From contig NZ_KB903817.1 of the NCBI RefSeq assembly GCF_000379825.1, forward strand, positions 1 through 64,000: DNA of 64,000 nt, in the 5' to 3' direction. The notes beneath the pieces were generated by a model. That model ran no database searches. It saw only the letters and a program-made list of their open reading frames with translations, and was not told the DNA's origin. The position numbers were made by a program, and so were the translations under genes. Positions 41,538 to 49,496 of this stretch are shown here, one piece after another. Within the stretch, counting starts at the first letter, position 1; each line of letters opens with the position of its first letter. Source of the stretch: Longispora albida DSM 44784 (GTDB lineage Bacteria > Actinomycetota > Actinomycetes > Mycobacteriales > Micromonosporaceae).

Positions 41538-42257
41538 CTAGTCCCGCATGAGTTGGGCGAGGCGGTCCCAGGCCGGGGAGGTGGCTTCGGGTTGGGATTG
41601 TGCGGCCAGCTGGGCGATGGTCGGGTTGTGGACGGGGCGGGTCTCGGTGTGGCTGTGGTGGCTGGTGAACCAGTCGCGGGTCCGTTTCGCCAGGGCGGGG
41701 AGGCGGGCGTCGTCGGGCGGCCAGTCGTAGGCGGCGTCGTGTTCGAGGTAGAGGGCGCGGAAGGCGGGGTCGGTGATGAGTTCGCGTTTCTCGGCGATCC
41801 ATACCGCGGCGTCGGCGGGTGAGGCGGTCTGCATGAGGATCCAGCCGTCGCGTTCGAGGCGGATCTGGCGTTCGCTGACGCCGAGGTCGCGCAGGGCGTC
41901 GAGGTAGGTGGCGACGTCCGGGGAGACGAACAGTTGGTCGCCGCCGCGCAGCTGGGCGAGCTGTAGGCGGGTTCGCCGCAGCCGCGCGATGCGGTCCTTG
42001 AGGTCGTGGTCGATGTCGGCGATGGCCGCAGTGAGCGTGTCGGGGTCGGCGTCGAGGAGTTCCCTGACCCGGGCGAGGGGCACGCCCGCGTCGGCCAGGG
42101 TGCGGATCTTGACGAGGTCGATGGCGTGTCGGGCGGTGTAGCGCCGGTAGCCGGAGGAGTCGCGGTCGGGCTCGGTGAGCAGGCCGCGCTCGTGGTAGTG
42201 GCGGACGGCCTTGATGGTCACCCCGGCGTAGTCCGCGAGCTTGCCAATGGTGATCAT
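41538..42257 (-). CDS. MerR family regulator (TipA-like)
   Basis: A 239-residue activator. The MerR winged helix is at residues 1-70 (ITIGKLADYAGVTIKAVRHY, HERGLL, SGYRRYTARHAIDLVKIRTL), followed by a dimerisation coiled coil (about 75-110) and a C-terminal domain of unknown ligand. The second ATG (42257) is preferred, with AAGGA eight bases upstream. It lies 30 bases after the serine hydrolase gene on the same strand. A MerR-type operator/promoter sits upstream of that hydrolase, so the protein likely controls its own operon. Confidence 0.92.
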   Translation of the reverse strand: MITIGKLADYAGVTIKAVRHYHERGLLTEPDRDSSGYRRYTARHAIDLVKIRTLADAGVPLARVRELLDADPDTLTAAIADIDHDLKDRIARLRRTRLQLAQLRGGDQLFVSPDVATYLDALRDLGVSERQIRLERDGWILMQTASPADAAVWIAEKRELITDPAFRALYLEHDAAYDWPPDDARLPALAKRTRDWFTSHHSHTETRPVHNPTIAQLAAQSQPEATSPAWDRLAQLMRD

Positions 42258-42287
42258 GCCGGCCATCCTTCCACCTGGTCGGGCCAG

Positions 42288-43712
42288 TCAGGCGCGTCGG
42301 GTGAGCCGGCCGCCGCCGTTGCGGAACCGCGCCTGCCCGTCGCGGACGTCGTGGTAGGAGACGAGCAGCAGCCGCAGGTACCCGTCGAAAGCTTCCAGGG
42401 GGTAGCCGGCGGGTGCGAACAGGCCGGGTCGGATCGGCACGAGGCGCTGCGGCGGGCCGGAGGTCGTGCCGCCGCAGAACGCGGTGAAGATCTGCTCCTG
42501 GGTGTCGTCGGCGGGCTCGTAGGTGACGCGCTCCTCGAGCTGGCCGTCGACGATGGTGACGTCGACGCGCAGCTGGTTGGAGCGGTAGACGCCCACGTAG
42601 GGGGTGAGGTCGACGTCCTGCTCGAGTTCGGTGACGAGGGTGGGGATCTGGACGCCGAGGTGCTCGCTCAGGAGCCACTGCAGTAGCTGGTCCTGGAGGA
42701 GGATCGCGCCGGGGCTGTTGCCGAAGGCGGTGAAGACCAAGTCGTGTTCGGGTACGACGCACAGCAGGGAAACGCCGCCCGGTGAGGCGCCCGACATGGC
42801 CAGGACGGTGGTGTCGCCGAACGGATAGAGCACCCAGCCCAGGCCGATCGGCGGGACGTTGGGGCTGTGCATGTCGAAGGAGACCTGCTGCATCAGGGCG
42901 GTCGACGCCGCGGACAGGACGCGGGTTCCGGCCGGGGAGACGCCGCCGGTGAGGTGGGTGCGTCCGAAGGCGAGCAGATCGCCGATGGTACCGATCGGTG
43001 TGCCGCCGGCCGGCCCCCAGGTGTCGGGCAGGGTGAACATGCCGGTGGGGGTGGCCGCCATGGTCTCCGGGTCGGGGAAGTGGCCGATCGCGGTGCTGCG
43101 CAGGATGGCCTGCTCGGCTGAGGTACTGGAGTCGGTCATGCCGACGGGCGCGTAGATGTCGCGGGCTAGCAGGTCGCCGAACGGCAGGCCGGTCACCACT
43201 TCCAGCAGCCGGCCGGCGATGATCATGCCGCCGTTGGAGTAGCTGAGCTGCTCGCCGGGTTCGAACAAGGTGCCGCAGCCGCTCGGCAGGCCGTCGACGT
43301 AGGTCTTGAGGGCCTCGCGGCCGGCCGCGTCGGGGAAGTACAGGTCGGCGTCGATGCCGTTGGTGTGCGCGATCAGGTGCCGGACCAGGATCTTCCCGGC
43401 CGCGCCCGGCACGGACAGGGCGAACTCGGGCAGGTAGCGCACGACCGGCGCGTCGAGGTCCAGCACGCCCCGGTCGACCTGCTGCAGGACGAGGGTGGTG
43501 GTCATGACCTTGGTGACCGAGCCGAACAGGAATCCGGTGTCCTCGCGCATCGGCGCGCCGGTGGCGACGTTAGCGACGCCGTGGGCGACGACGACCTGCT
43601 CGCCGGCGTGGTAGACACCGGCGGCGAAGCCGGGAACGTGGTTGGACTCGCAGTAGGCGGAGGCCTGCTCGCGGAGGTGGGCTTCGACGGTGTGCAGTGC
43701 GCTGTTTGTCAT
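42288..43712 (-). CDS. Serine hydrolase, beta-lactamase/PBP4-like
   Basis: A 474-residue class C beta-lactamase-family hydrolase without a clear signal peptide. The nucleophile motif SVTK has Ser65 and Lys68, and the second motif YSN is at 158-160; a C-terminal accessory domain of about 130 residues starts near 345 and ends VRDGQARFRNGGG. It may act on peptide, ester or lactam bonds; the substrate is unknown. The start at 43712 fits a leaderless mRNA from the MerR-type promoter upstream; an in-frame ATG at 43721 falls within the -10 region. It is in an operon with the MerR gene. Confidence 0.88.
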   Translation of the reverse strand: MTNSALHTVEAHLREQASAYCESNHVPGFAAGVYHAGEQVVVAHGVANVATGAPMREDTGFLFGSVTKVMTTTLVLQQVDRGVLDLDAPVVRYLPEFALSVPGAAGKILVRHLIAHTNGIDADLYFPDAAGREALKTYVDGLPSGCGTLFEPGEQLSYSNGGMIIAGRLLEVVTGLPFGDLLARDIYAPVGMTDSSTSAEQAILRSTAIGHFPDPETMAATPTGMFTLPDTWGPAGGTPIGTIGDLLAFGRTHLTGGVSPAGTRVLSAASTALMQQVSFDMHSPNVPPIGLGWVLYPFGDTTVLAMSGASPGGVSLLCVVPEHDLVFTAFGNSPGAILLQDQLLQWLLSEHLGVQIPTLVTELEQDVDLTPYVGVYRSNQLRVDVTIVDGQLEERVTYEPADDTQEQIFTAFCGGTTSGPPQRLVPIRPGLFAPAGYPLEAFDGYLRLLLVSYHDVRDGQARFRNGGGRLTRRA

Positions 43713-43719
43713 GTGGACC

Positions 43720-43751
43720 ATCGTCGAACCCTGCCCCAGGGGCAAGGTCAA
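43720..43751 (-). promoter_or_regulatory. MerR-type promoter/operator
   Basis: On the minus strand TTGACC (43751-43746) is followed by an unusually long 19-base spacer holding the dyad CCTTGCCCC/GGGGCAGGG (43748-43728 region), the layout recognised and untwisted by MerR-family activators. A -10-like GACGAT (43725-43720) would place transcription start at or next to the ATG at 43712. Confidence 0.75.
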
Positions 43752-44157
43752 GTCCCGTCTTCGGCTGGGGTGCGTTGTGCTCAAGGCCTCGGCATCATGC
43801 TCACCCAGACCTGAATGTCCACACCCGACTCAGCACTCCTCATCAACGACTTCTGGACCACCCTCTACCAGGCCATCGACTGACACCCAGCCCCAGGCGA
43901 CTGGCTCGCCCGCTCGTCGAGGAGGCGCAGGGTTCGCTTCGCCTCGGCGAGGAAGGACCGACCGGCCGGGGTGGCTCTCGCACGCCGGGCCGCTGGTGTT
44001 CACAACGCCCAGCTCGACCATGCGCTGAAAAGGGCGCGGGCTCACGGGCTCACAGCGGCCAGGATGCCGGATCGGGCTGGGGCGCTGAACTCGCGGGCAC
44101 AGCCTCAGCAAAGGCTTGGAGGTACTGGCCTGGCTGCTTGAGGCGTAGCGTGCGTTC
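43752..44157. other. Gap with gene remnants
   Basis: About 400 bases without an intact gene. At 43816-43884 on the plus strand a 22-codon frame (MSTPDSALLINDFWTTLYQA and two more codons) starts like a gene but stops at once; on the minus strand a LysR-like fragment is visible (listed separately). The region looks eroded. Confidence 0.5.
43868..44000 (-). pseudogene. LysR regulator fragment
   Basis: In one minus-strand frame PAARRARATPAGRSFLAEAK, then RTLRLLDERA, matches the linker after the LysR helix-turn-helix (the T-x-A-G-x-x-F/L-x-E-A pattern). The helix-turn-helix before it is broken by a frame change near 44005, and the frame ends at a TAG about 43868-43870. It is a remnant only. Confidence 0.4.
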
Positions 44158-44892
44158 ATGTTCACTGTGGAGGAACGTGACGCTGTCCGTGCCCGCCTCG
44201 TCGAGCTGGCCCAGGCCGACTCGGAGGTGGCCGGAGCGGCGTTCACTGGCTCGTATGCCGGAAACGGCGGCGACCGCTGGTCTGACATCGATCTCGTACT
44301 CGGCGTCGGAGAAGGCCTCGAAGCGGTGATCGGCCGGTGGACGGCGACGCTGGCCAGCGAGTTCGGTGCGGTACACCACTGGGATATGCCAGCCGGGCCT
44401 TCCGTGTACCGGATGTTCCTGCTGGCCAGTGGCCTGGAAGTTGATCTGGGGTTCGCGCCGCGTGCTTCGTTCGGGCCGCGTGGGCCGGCCTGGCGGCAGG
44501 TGTTCGGGGAAGCCGCCCAGCTTGAGGCGGCCCGGGTCCCCGGGCTGGACGAGATCGCGGGGATGGCCTGGCATCACACGTTCCGTGCCTGGCACGCCAT
44601 CGAACGTGGCCAGCCCTGGCAGGCCCTGCACTGGCTCGGCGAGACCCGGGGGCAGGTCTTCGCGCTGATCGCACGCAGGCTGGGTGTCCTGGGTGGGTTC
44701 ACCGTCCGGCCCGACTCGCTCCCGGTCGAGGTGACAGCGCCCCTGGTGGCATCGGTCAGTCAGTCGCTCGCGCCTGGGGAACTGCACCGGGCCCTGAGGG
44801 TAGTGATCGGTGTACTGATCACCGAGCTGCACCTCGCCTCCCCGGACCTCGCGTCCCGCCTGGCCCCGCTCCTGCAAACAGCCACCGGGTAG
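44158..44892 (+). CDS. Nucleotidyltransferase-domain protein
   Basis: A 244-residue protein with the pol-beta-type nucleotidyltransferase signature GSYAGNGGDRWSDIDLVL: Gly31-Ser32 and the metal-binding Asp43 and Asp45. The C-terminal part is helical (HHTFRAWHAIERGQPWQALH). The layout resembles aminoglycoside or other small-molecule nucleotidyltransferases; the substrate is not known. ATG 44158 has no obvious ribosome binding site. It is the last intact gene before the third repeat copy of the accessory region. Confidence 0.85.
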   Translation: MFTVEERDAVRARLVELAQADSEVAGAAFTGSYAGNGGDRWSDIDLVLGVGEGLEAVIGRWTATLASEFGAVHHWDMPAGPSVYRMFLLASGLEVDLGFAPRASFGPRGPAWRQVFGEAAQLEAARVPGLDEIAGMAWHHTFRAWHAIERGQPWQALHWLGETRGQVFALIARRLGVLGGFTVRPDSLPVEVTAPLVASVSQSLAPGELHRALRVVIGVLITELHLASPDLASRLAPLLQTATG

Positions 44893-44951
44893 AAGTACCG
44901 CCCGGATCGCGGGGCGTTTGCTTATCGAGATCCGTAAACCGCGCACGGCCC

Positions 44952-45050
44952 GGGGTCGAGCCCCACCCGACCTACCGGGCTTGACCTGCACAAACGCGTT
45001 GTTTGCCGCGCGGGGAGTGTGCCCGTTTCGCGGGCCTGTGGTGCTTCTCC
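44952..45050 (+). repeat. Third tRNA-3'-end/repeat copy
   Basis: GGGTCGAGCCCCACCCGACC and TACC match the T-arm and acceptor end of the intact tRNA at 28392 with one base lost and one changed. The following TTGACCTGC, CGGG, GTGCCCGTTT, GCGGGCC and GTGGTGCT blocks match the sequence downstream of that tRNA. It lacks the rest of the tRNA, so it is an attachment-site-like scar about 16.5 kb from the tRNA. Confidence 0.8.
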
Positions 45051-45093
45051 GGTGGGGCAGACGGCGCGCGTGCGAGGGTCCCGCTGGGTACGG

Positions 45094-46275
45094 TCAGCGT
45101 CCGGTGCAGATGGCGTTGTCGATCAGCTTGTCCAGCGCCTGGTACATCGGTCCAGCGTTCCAGGTGCTCGGCAGGAAGCCGGTTGTGGTCAGGCTGGCCG
45201 TCACGCTGCGGGTGCCGTCGGAGGTCACGGCGAACTGGCTGGTGTAGCCGTGTACGCCGCCGTCATGGGTCCAGTACTCGATGCCGCAGCTGGCTTTGAT
45301 CCGGCCGATGCCGAGCCCGTACCCGGCGTCTTCGCTGACCGGGTACACATTGCGCATCTCGGCGAGCTGGGCCGGGCGGAGCAGCGTGCCGTCCTGCAGG
45401 GCGGCAGCGAAGCGGTTGAGGTCGTCGGTGGTGCTGATCAGCGCTCCGGCCGCGCCGCCCCAGGTGGTGTTCATCAGGGTCACGTTGAGGACGGACCCGT
45501 CCGGGCGGTGGTCGTAGCCCTGCGCGTGCACGCCTGGGATGGCCGGGTTCCTGCCCGGGGCGGTGGTGCCCCGCAGCCCGAGCGGCTGGACCAGCCGCGC
45601 GCTGACCTCACGGTCCCAGGTGTTGCCGGTGACCTGCTGGATGATCATGCCTGCGAGTACGTAGTTGGTGTTGGAGTAGGCCCAGCCGGCACCGGGCTCC
45701 GACGTCGGAGGGTGCTTCATCGCCAGCGCGACCATCTGCTCCGGCCTGTAGGTGTCGAAGCGGTGCAGGTAGTAGTCCTCAACGGTGAACACCGGTACGT
45801 CCTCGAAGCTGAACGACGGTATGCCGCTGGTGTGCTGGAGGAGCTGGCGGATGGTGACCTTCTGGCCGTCGTTGCCGTTGCCTGTCACCACCCCGGGCAG
45901 CCAGCGTCCGACCTTGTCGTCCAGCGACAGCCGGCCTTCGCCAGCCAGTTGCAGGACCACGGTGGCCACGAAGGTCTTGGTGATGCTTCCGGGACGGAAC
46001 CGGCCGTCCAGCGGCACCGGGCGCCGCGTCCTGACATCGGCGACACCCGCGCCAGCCTTGACCGTGCGCCCGTGGTCCAGCACGGCGGCCTGCGCACCGA
46101 TCACTCCTGTGTCCACGATCGCGTTCACGTCCCGCTGGAGCAGCTTCTGGGTGACGGAGCCGGGCACCGGGTTCGCGCCCGCCGCAGGCCCGGTCGCAAG
46201 CACCCCGCCGGCTACCGCGACCGCTGCCACTGCGGCGGCCAGGGGGCGGTGGATGGTCATTGTCAGCCTTCGCAT
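45094..46275 (-). CDS. Secreted serine hydrolase (DD-carboxypeptidase/beta-lactamase family)
   Basis: A 393-residue exported enzyme. The signal peptide (about 1-34, with an Arg-Arg start, LAAAVAAVAVAGGVLATGPA) is followed by a serine beta-lactamase/DD-peptidase fold: SITK with Ser97 and Lys100, YSN at 200-202, and HDGG at 337-340 (third motif HxG). It is probably a D-alanyl-D-alanine carboxypeptidase-like or esterase enzyme of the cell surface. ATG 46275 has GGAG eight bases upstream; GTG 46284 and ATG 46260 are alternatives. Confidence 0.9.
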   Translation of the reverse strand: MRRLTMTIHRPLAAAVAAVAVAGGVLATGPAAGANPVPGSVTQKLLQRDVNAIVDTGVIGAQAAVLDHGRTVKAGAGVADVRTRRPVPLDGRFRPGSITKTFVATVVLQLAGEGRLSLDDKVGRWLPGVVTGNGNDGQKVTIRQLLQHTSGIPSFSFEDVPVFTVEDYYLHRFDTYRPEQMVALAMKHPPTSEPGAGWAYSNTNYVLAGMIIQQVTGNTWDREVSARLVQPLGLRGTTAPGRNPAIPGVHAQGYDHRPDGSVLNVTLMNTTWGGAAGALISTTDDLNRFAAALQDGTLLRPAQLAEMRNVYPVSEDAGYGLGIGRIKASCGIEYWTHDGGVHGYTSQFAVTSDGTRSVTASLTTTGFLPSTWNAGPMYQALDKLIDNAICTGR

Positions 46276-46495
46276 CTCAGTCACTCCGATCCCCGGGGCG
46301 GCCGGTCACCGGTCCGCCATCCTGTGTGGAGGATGCGCCGTGGACGCTGACAGTGGCCTGAGGTCCGCTCAGCTACCCCACAGAGTCCCCAAAGGACTAC
46401 CGGGCCATTAAACGGTCCTCACCCGCCGCCCGGTGCCGCAAGCGTCTGCCGGGCCGGCGCGTTTGAGGGCGCCTCCAGCGGGTATCGCCAGGGGC

Positions 46496-47725
46496 ATGAC
46501 CGCTGCGCGAGATTCCCTCCACGGCAGGCTGGGGCAAGGCCGGGTGCTCCGGGGCAGGTACCAGCTCACCAGGCTGCTCGGACAAGGGGCCACAGCCTCG
46601 GTCTGGCAGGGCAGGGACCTGGAGTGTGGCCGGACGGTGGCCGTCAAGATCCTGCACCGGGCGGGCGTACCAGATCCGGCCGGTCGCCTCCGGTTCGACC
46701 GGGAGGCGCAGATGCTCCGGACACTGTGTCACCCCGGGATCGTCACCGGCTACGACGCTGGTACGGACGGGCCGGACGCCTTCCAGGTCCTGGAGTTCGT
46801 CGACGGTTCCAGTCTTGCCCGGGTACTGGCGGCCGGGCCGATGCCGGTGGACACCGTCGTGGACCTCGCAGGTCAGATCGCCGCTGCGCTGGCCGTGGTG
46901 CACGAAGCCGGGATCGTGCACCGTGACGTGAAGCCCCAGAACCTGCTGCTGACCGGCGACGGTACCGTCAAGCTCTGCGACTTCGGCATCGCGAGCATGG
47001 CCGCGAACTCCAGGCGACCGGGGCTGACGGCCTTCGGCCAGGTGGTCGGCAGTGTGAAGTACATGTCTCCTGAGCAGGCGTTCGGCTTACCGCTCAACGG
47101 CAGGTCCGACCTTTACGCGCTCGGCTGCGTCCTCTATGCCATGCTGGCCGGCGCCCCGCCGTTCACCGGTGGTGAGGACCACGACATCCTGCGCCAGCAC
47201 GTCGCAGACGAACCATTTCCCGTCGCCGGGTACCGGCCGGACATCCCGGTACGGCTCGCCGAGCTCGTCACGCGGTTGCTTGCCAAGAAGCCGCAGCACA
47301 GGCCGCGCGACGCCCGGCAGGTACACGCTGAACTCGCCAGCATCCGTGCTGCCCTGGCTGGGCAGGCTCCAGCACCCGTGGCCGCGTGTACGACAACGCG
47401 CGTCGAACGAGTGGCGGTTCTCCGCTTCCCGGCCTTCCGGGTGGCGTGTGCGGCCGCCGCCGCAGCTGTGGCGCTCGGATTCCTCGCGGGCATGGGTGTT
47501 GCCGCTCTGGACACGACAGACGCCAGGATTTCCGCGACCGGAGCCGAGGTAGCCCGTCCCGACGTCCCTGCGGAGGGCGCACCGCAGCCAGCGCCGGTGG
47601 CGACTGTCCCGCCCGAGGGCCAGCAGGAGGGCGTCGGCAGGAAGAGCCCGGTACAAGGAAAAAAGGCCAGTGGCAAGGATGGGAAAGGCGGCAGCGGTCA
47701 CGCCGGCCGGCGCGGTGGCAAATGA
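46496..47725 (+). CDS. Membrane Ser/Thr protein kinase (PknB type)
   Basis: A 409-residue Hanks-type kinase. The catalytic domain (about 22-290) has the glycine loop LGQGATASVW, Lys51 in AVKIL, the catalytic loop HRDVKPQN with Asp144, DFG at 162-164, and the activation-segment end GSVKYMSPEQA. One membrane segment lies at about 316-340. The outer tail is short, Pro/Gly/Lys-rich and disordered, with no PASTA domains, so it probably does not sense muropeptides in the PknB way. ATG 46496 follows AGGGG. It stands alone as a transcription unit. Confidence 0.92.
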   Translation: MTAARDSLHGRLGQGRVLRGRYQLTRLLGQGATASVWQGRDLECGRTVAVKILHRAGVPDPAGRLRFDREAQMLRTLCHPGIVTGYDAGTDGPDAFQVLEFVDGSSLARVLAAGPMPVDTVVDLAGQIAAALAVVHEAGIVHRDVKPQNLLLTGDGTVKLCDFGIASMAANSRRPGLTAFGQVVGSVKYMSPEQAFGLPLNGRSDLYALGCVLYAMLAGAPPFTGGEDHDILRQHVADEPFPVAGYRPDIPVRLAELVTRLLAKKPQHRPRDARQVHAELASIRAALAGQAPAPVAACTTTRVERVAVLRFPAFRVACAAAAAAVALGFLAGMGVAALDTTDARISATGAEVARPDVPAEGAPQPAPVATVPPEGQQEGVGRKSPVQGKKASGKDGKGGSGHAGRRGGK

Positions 47726-47917
47726 CGACAGCGCTGGTCAGGGTGTGCCAGCGAGGCTGCCGGTGGCGTTCGGGTGAGGTACGGGTAGGTATGTCTGAAC
47801 GGCGGAAACGGCTGCCGGGTTCTGCGTAGCGTGAACTGCGGCAGGGTCAGGCCCGGCGATCATCACTCGCTGGAGAGTTGCTGGCTTTGCCGTATCGCCA
47901 TCGCGAGGAGGAACGTC

Positions 47918-48154
47918 ATGGCACGCCAGACCGACCCGCAGCAGGAACGCCAGCCGGGCCAGCCGCAGCGTGAGGAACCAGGCCGTACCGGGAAGCAGCC
48001 CGGCCAGCCGTCCCGCCAGGAACAGAACCCGTCCCAGCCGTCCAGGCCCGGTGACCCGCAGCGCAAGAAGCCGGGCACCGAGCGCCAGCAGCCCGGTGAA
48101 CCGCCGAACATGCGCAACGCCGAGCAGCCCCAGCGTGACCAGCGGCAGATCTGA
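47918..48154 (+). CDS. Small disordered Gln/Pro/Arg-rich protein
   Basis: A 78-residue, highly hydrophilic protein made mostly of Q, P, R, E and G with degenerate repeats of the type QPGQPQREEPGR and QQPGEPPN. It has no hydrophobic core and is probably disordered or nucleic-acid-binding. A very good ribosome binding site (GAGGAGG) stands upstream of ATG 47918, and a strong hairpin follows, so it is likely expressed. No family is recognised. Confidence 0.7.
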   Translation: MARQTDPQQERQPGQPQREEPGRTGKQPGQPSRQEQNPSQPSRPGDPQRKKPGTERQQPGEPPNMRNAEQPQRDQRQI

Positions 48155-48216
48155 GAGTTCGTGCGGGTTCCGCCTGGCCGGGTGACGAGTGACCCTCCGG
48201 GCAGTGGACCGCACAC

Positions 48217-48262
48217 AACGGGGTACCGCTTCGCAGGTCACGACCTGTCGCGGTACCCCGTT
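48217..48262. terminator. Long hairpin after the disordered-protein gene
   Basis: AACGGGGTACCGC (48217-48229) pairs perfectly with GCGGTACCCCGTT (48250-48262), and CAGGT/ACCTG extends the stem towards the tip. It ends the 47918 transcript. Confidence 0.8.
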
Positions 48263-48403
48263 CCTGCGGGATACCGGGGTCGCGGTACTCCGCTACGGGC
48301 ACTCCGTGCCGGGTTGCGCGCGCATCTGGGCTCTGGCCAGCGTGCCGAGGTCGCTGCCTGGTTTCGCCGTCCTGTATGCCGGTTTGGTCCTAGGGTGTTG
48401 GGC

Positions 48404-48781
48404 ATGCGGATCAAAATGTGCTCGATTCATGTCACCGACCCGGCTGCGGCGTACCGGTTCTACACCGAGGTGCTCGGCTTCACGGATCTGTTCGTGATGC
48501 CCGAGGGCAACCTCTACGTGGTGTGCTCGCCGGAGGATCCTGACGGTGTCGGGCTGCTGCTCGAACCGAGTGACAACCCGATCGGGGAGAACTACCGGCG
48601 TGCCTGTTACGAGGAGGGGCACCCGGCGATCGTGTTCGGCGCCAAGGACGTGGCTGCTGAGTACGAGCGGCTGACCCGGGCCGGGGTGCGGTTCACGCAG
48701 AACGTGGTCGAGGACCCGGGTGGCACGACGGCCGTGTTCGACGACACGTGCGGCAACCTGATCCAGCTGCACCAGGACTGA
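48404..48781 (+). CDS. VOC (glyoxalase/dioxygenase) family protein
   Basis: A 125-residue single-module vicinal oxygen chelate protein. The two beta-alpha-beta halves are visible: CSIHVTDPAAAYRFYTEVLG at the start and HPAIVFGAKDVAAEYERLTR in the second half, ending DTCGNLIQLHQD where the last metal ligand sits. Candidate metal ligands are His9, Glu/His of the middle strands and the C-terminal Gln/His. The reaction is not predictable. ATG 48404 is close to a TAGGGT box (48391-48396), so a near-leaderless transcript is possible. Confidence 0.88.
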   Translation: MRIKMCSIHVTDPAAAYRFYTEVLGFTDLFVMPEGNLYVVCSPEDPDGVGLLLEPSDNPIGENYRRACYEEGHPAIVFGAKDVAAEYERLTRAGVRFTQNVVEDPGGTTAVFDDTCGNLIQLHQD

Positions 48782-48795
48782 CCTGAGCCAGAGCG

Positions 48796-48848
48796 GACCC
48801 GGCCCGATCATCCACAAGGGATGATGACGCTGGCCGGGTCGACTTTTC
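48796..48848 (+). terminator. Terminator after the VOC gene
   Basis: GACCCGGCC (48796-48804) pairs with GGCCGGGTC (48832-48840); ATCATCC/GGATGAT extends the stem inside. TTTT follows at 48844-48847. A classic intrinsic terminator 14 bases after the stop. Confidence 0.85.
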
Positions 48849-48984
48849 CCGGAAGCTGAACCTGGCCTCCCGCCGGCAGCTGCGGGACCTGCCAGCGATC
48901 CGCTGAAGCGGCAGGCGAGCCAGCCGGCCCGCCTGCCTGTTCGGCCTGTTACCTCAGGCTGATCGCGGGATCAGCCCGGCGTGG

Positions 48985-49404
48985 TCACTGACCTGTCTGG
49001 TCACCGATCCGCAGCATGGACTCGATCACGTCGGTGAGCAGCGGTGGCACGTCCTGGGCGCCATCCGTCACGGTCACGGTCTTGGCCGTGCCGTCAGCGT
49101 AGGTCACCGTGACCTCGTAGGTGAACAGGTCGCAGCACGGGTTCAGCGGCTGGTAGGCCGGGGCGAGGGCCCGGAATCCGGGACTCGCCGCCCGGTTCAG
49201 CACGCCGGGAGCCTCCGGGTGGATCCAGGGCAGGACCACGATGGTCCGGTCGACCCCGGCGAAGCCGCCGGTCTGGTGCAGTGTGGCCTGGCTGGCCGGT
49301 GCCGGCGGTGCCGCCGGGGCTGGGCTGGCCGCGGCCGTCCCGGTCAGGCCGAGCAGCGCGGCGGCGACCAGAGTCACCAGGGCTCGTGCGATCCGGGTGG
49401 GCAT
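48985..49404 (-). CDS. Secreted emfourin-like metalloprotease inhibitor
   Basis: A 139-residue exported protein. The signal peptide is about 1-26 (MPTRIARALV...TAAA). The mature part follows the emfourin (protealysin inhibitor) pattern: TGGFAGVDRTIVV, a central helix with leucines, DLFTYEVTVTYADGTAKTVT and a last helix PLLTDVIESMLRIG. Known emfourins inhibit M4 proteases and are usually intracellular and next to the protease gene; this one is secreted and lies 28 kb from the M4 protease at 17858. ATG 49404 has GGGAG eight bases upstream. Family assignment is from pattern only. Confidence 0.7.
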   Translation of the reverse strand: MPTRIARALVTLVAAALLGLTGTAAASPAPAAPPAPASQATLHQTGGFAGVDRTIVVLPWIHPEAPGVLNRAASPGFRALAPAYQPLNPCCDLFTYEVTVTYADGTAKTVTVTDGAQDVPPLLTDVIESMLRIGDQTGQ

Positions 49405-49496
49405 CTCGATCTCCCTTTCGTTCGGTGTGCATTGTGGACACCGTCGGGATACCCGCTGGGCATCGGGACGAAACACCGCCCTTCCGGCAAGTCTAG

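Noticed and set aside
41353-42762. Minus-strand 469-codon frame across MerR and hydrolase
   Set aside because: Arg/Pro-rich shadow of two genes with recognisable domains in other frames; only its last 26 codons coincide with the start of the broken small gene.
43816-43884. 22-codon frame starting MSTPDSALLINDF
   Set aside because: Probably the first codons of a decayed gene; no ribosome binding site or structure suggests a working small protein or leader.
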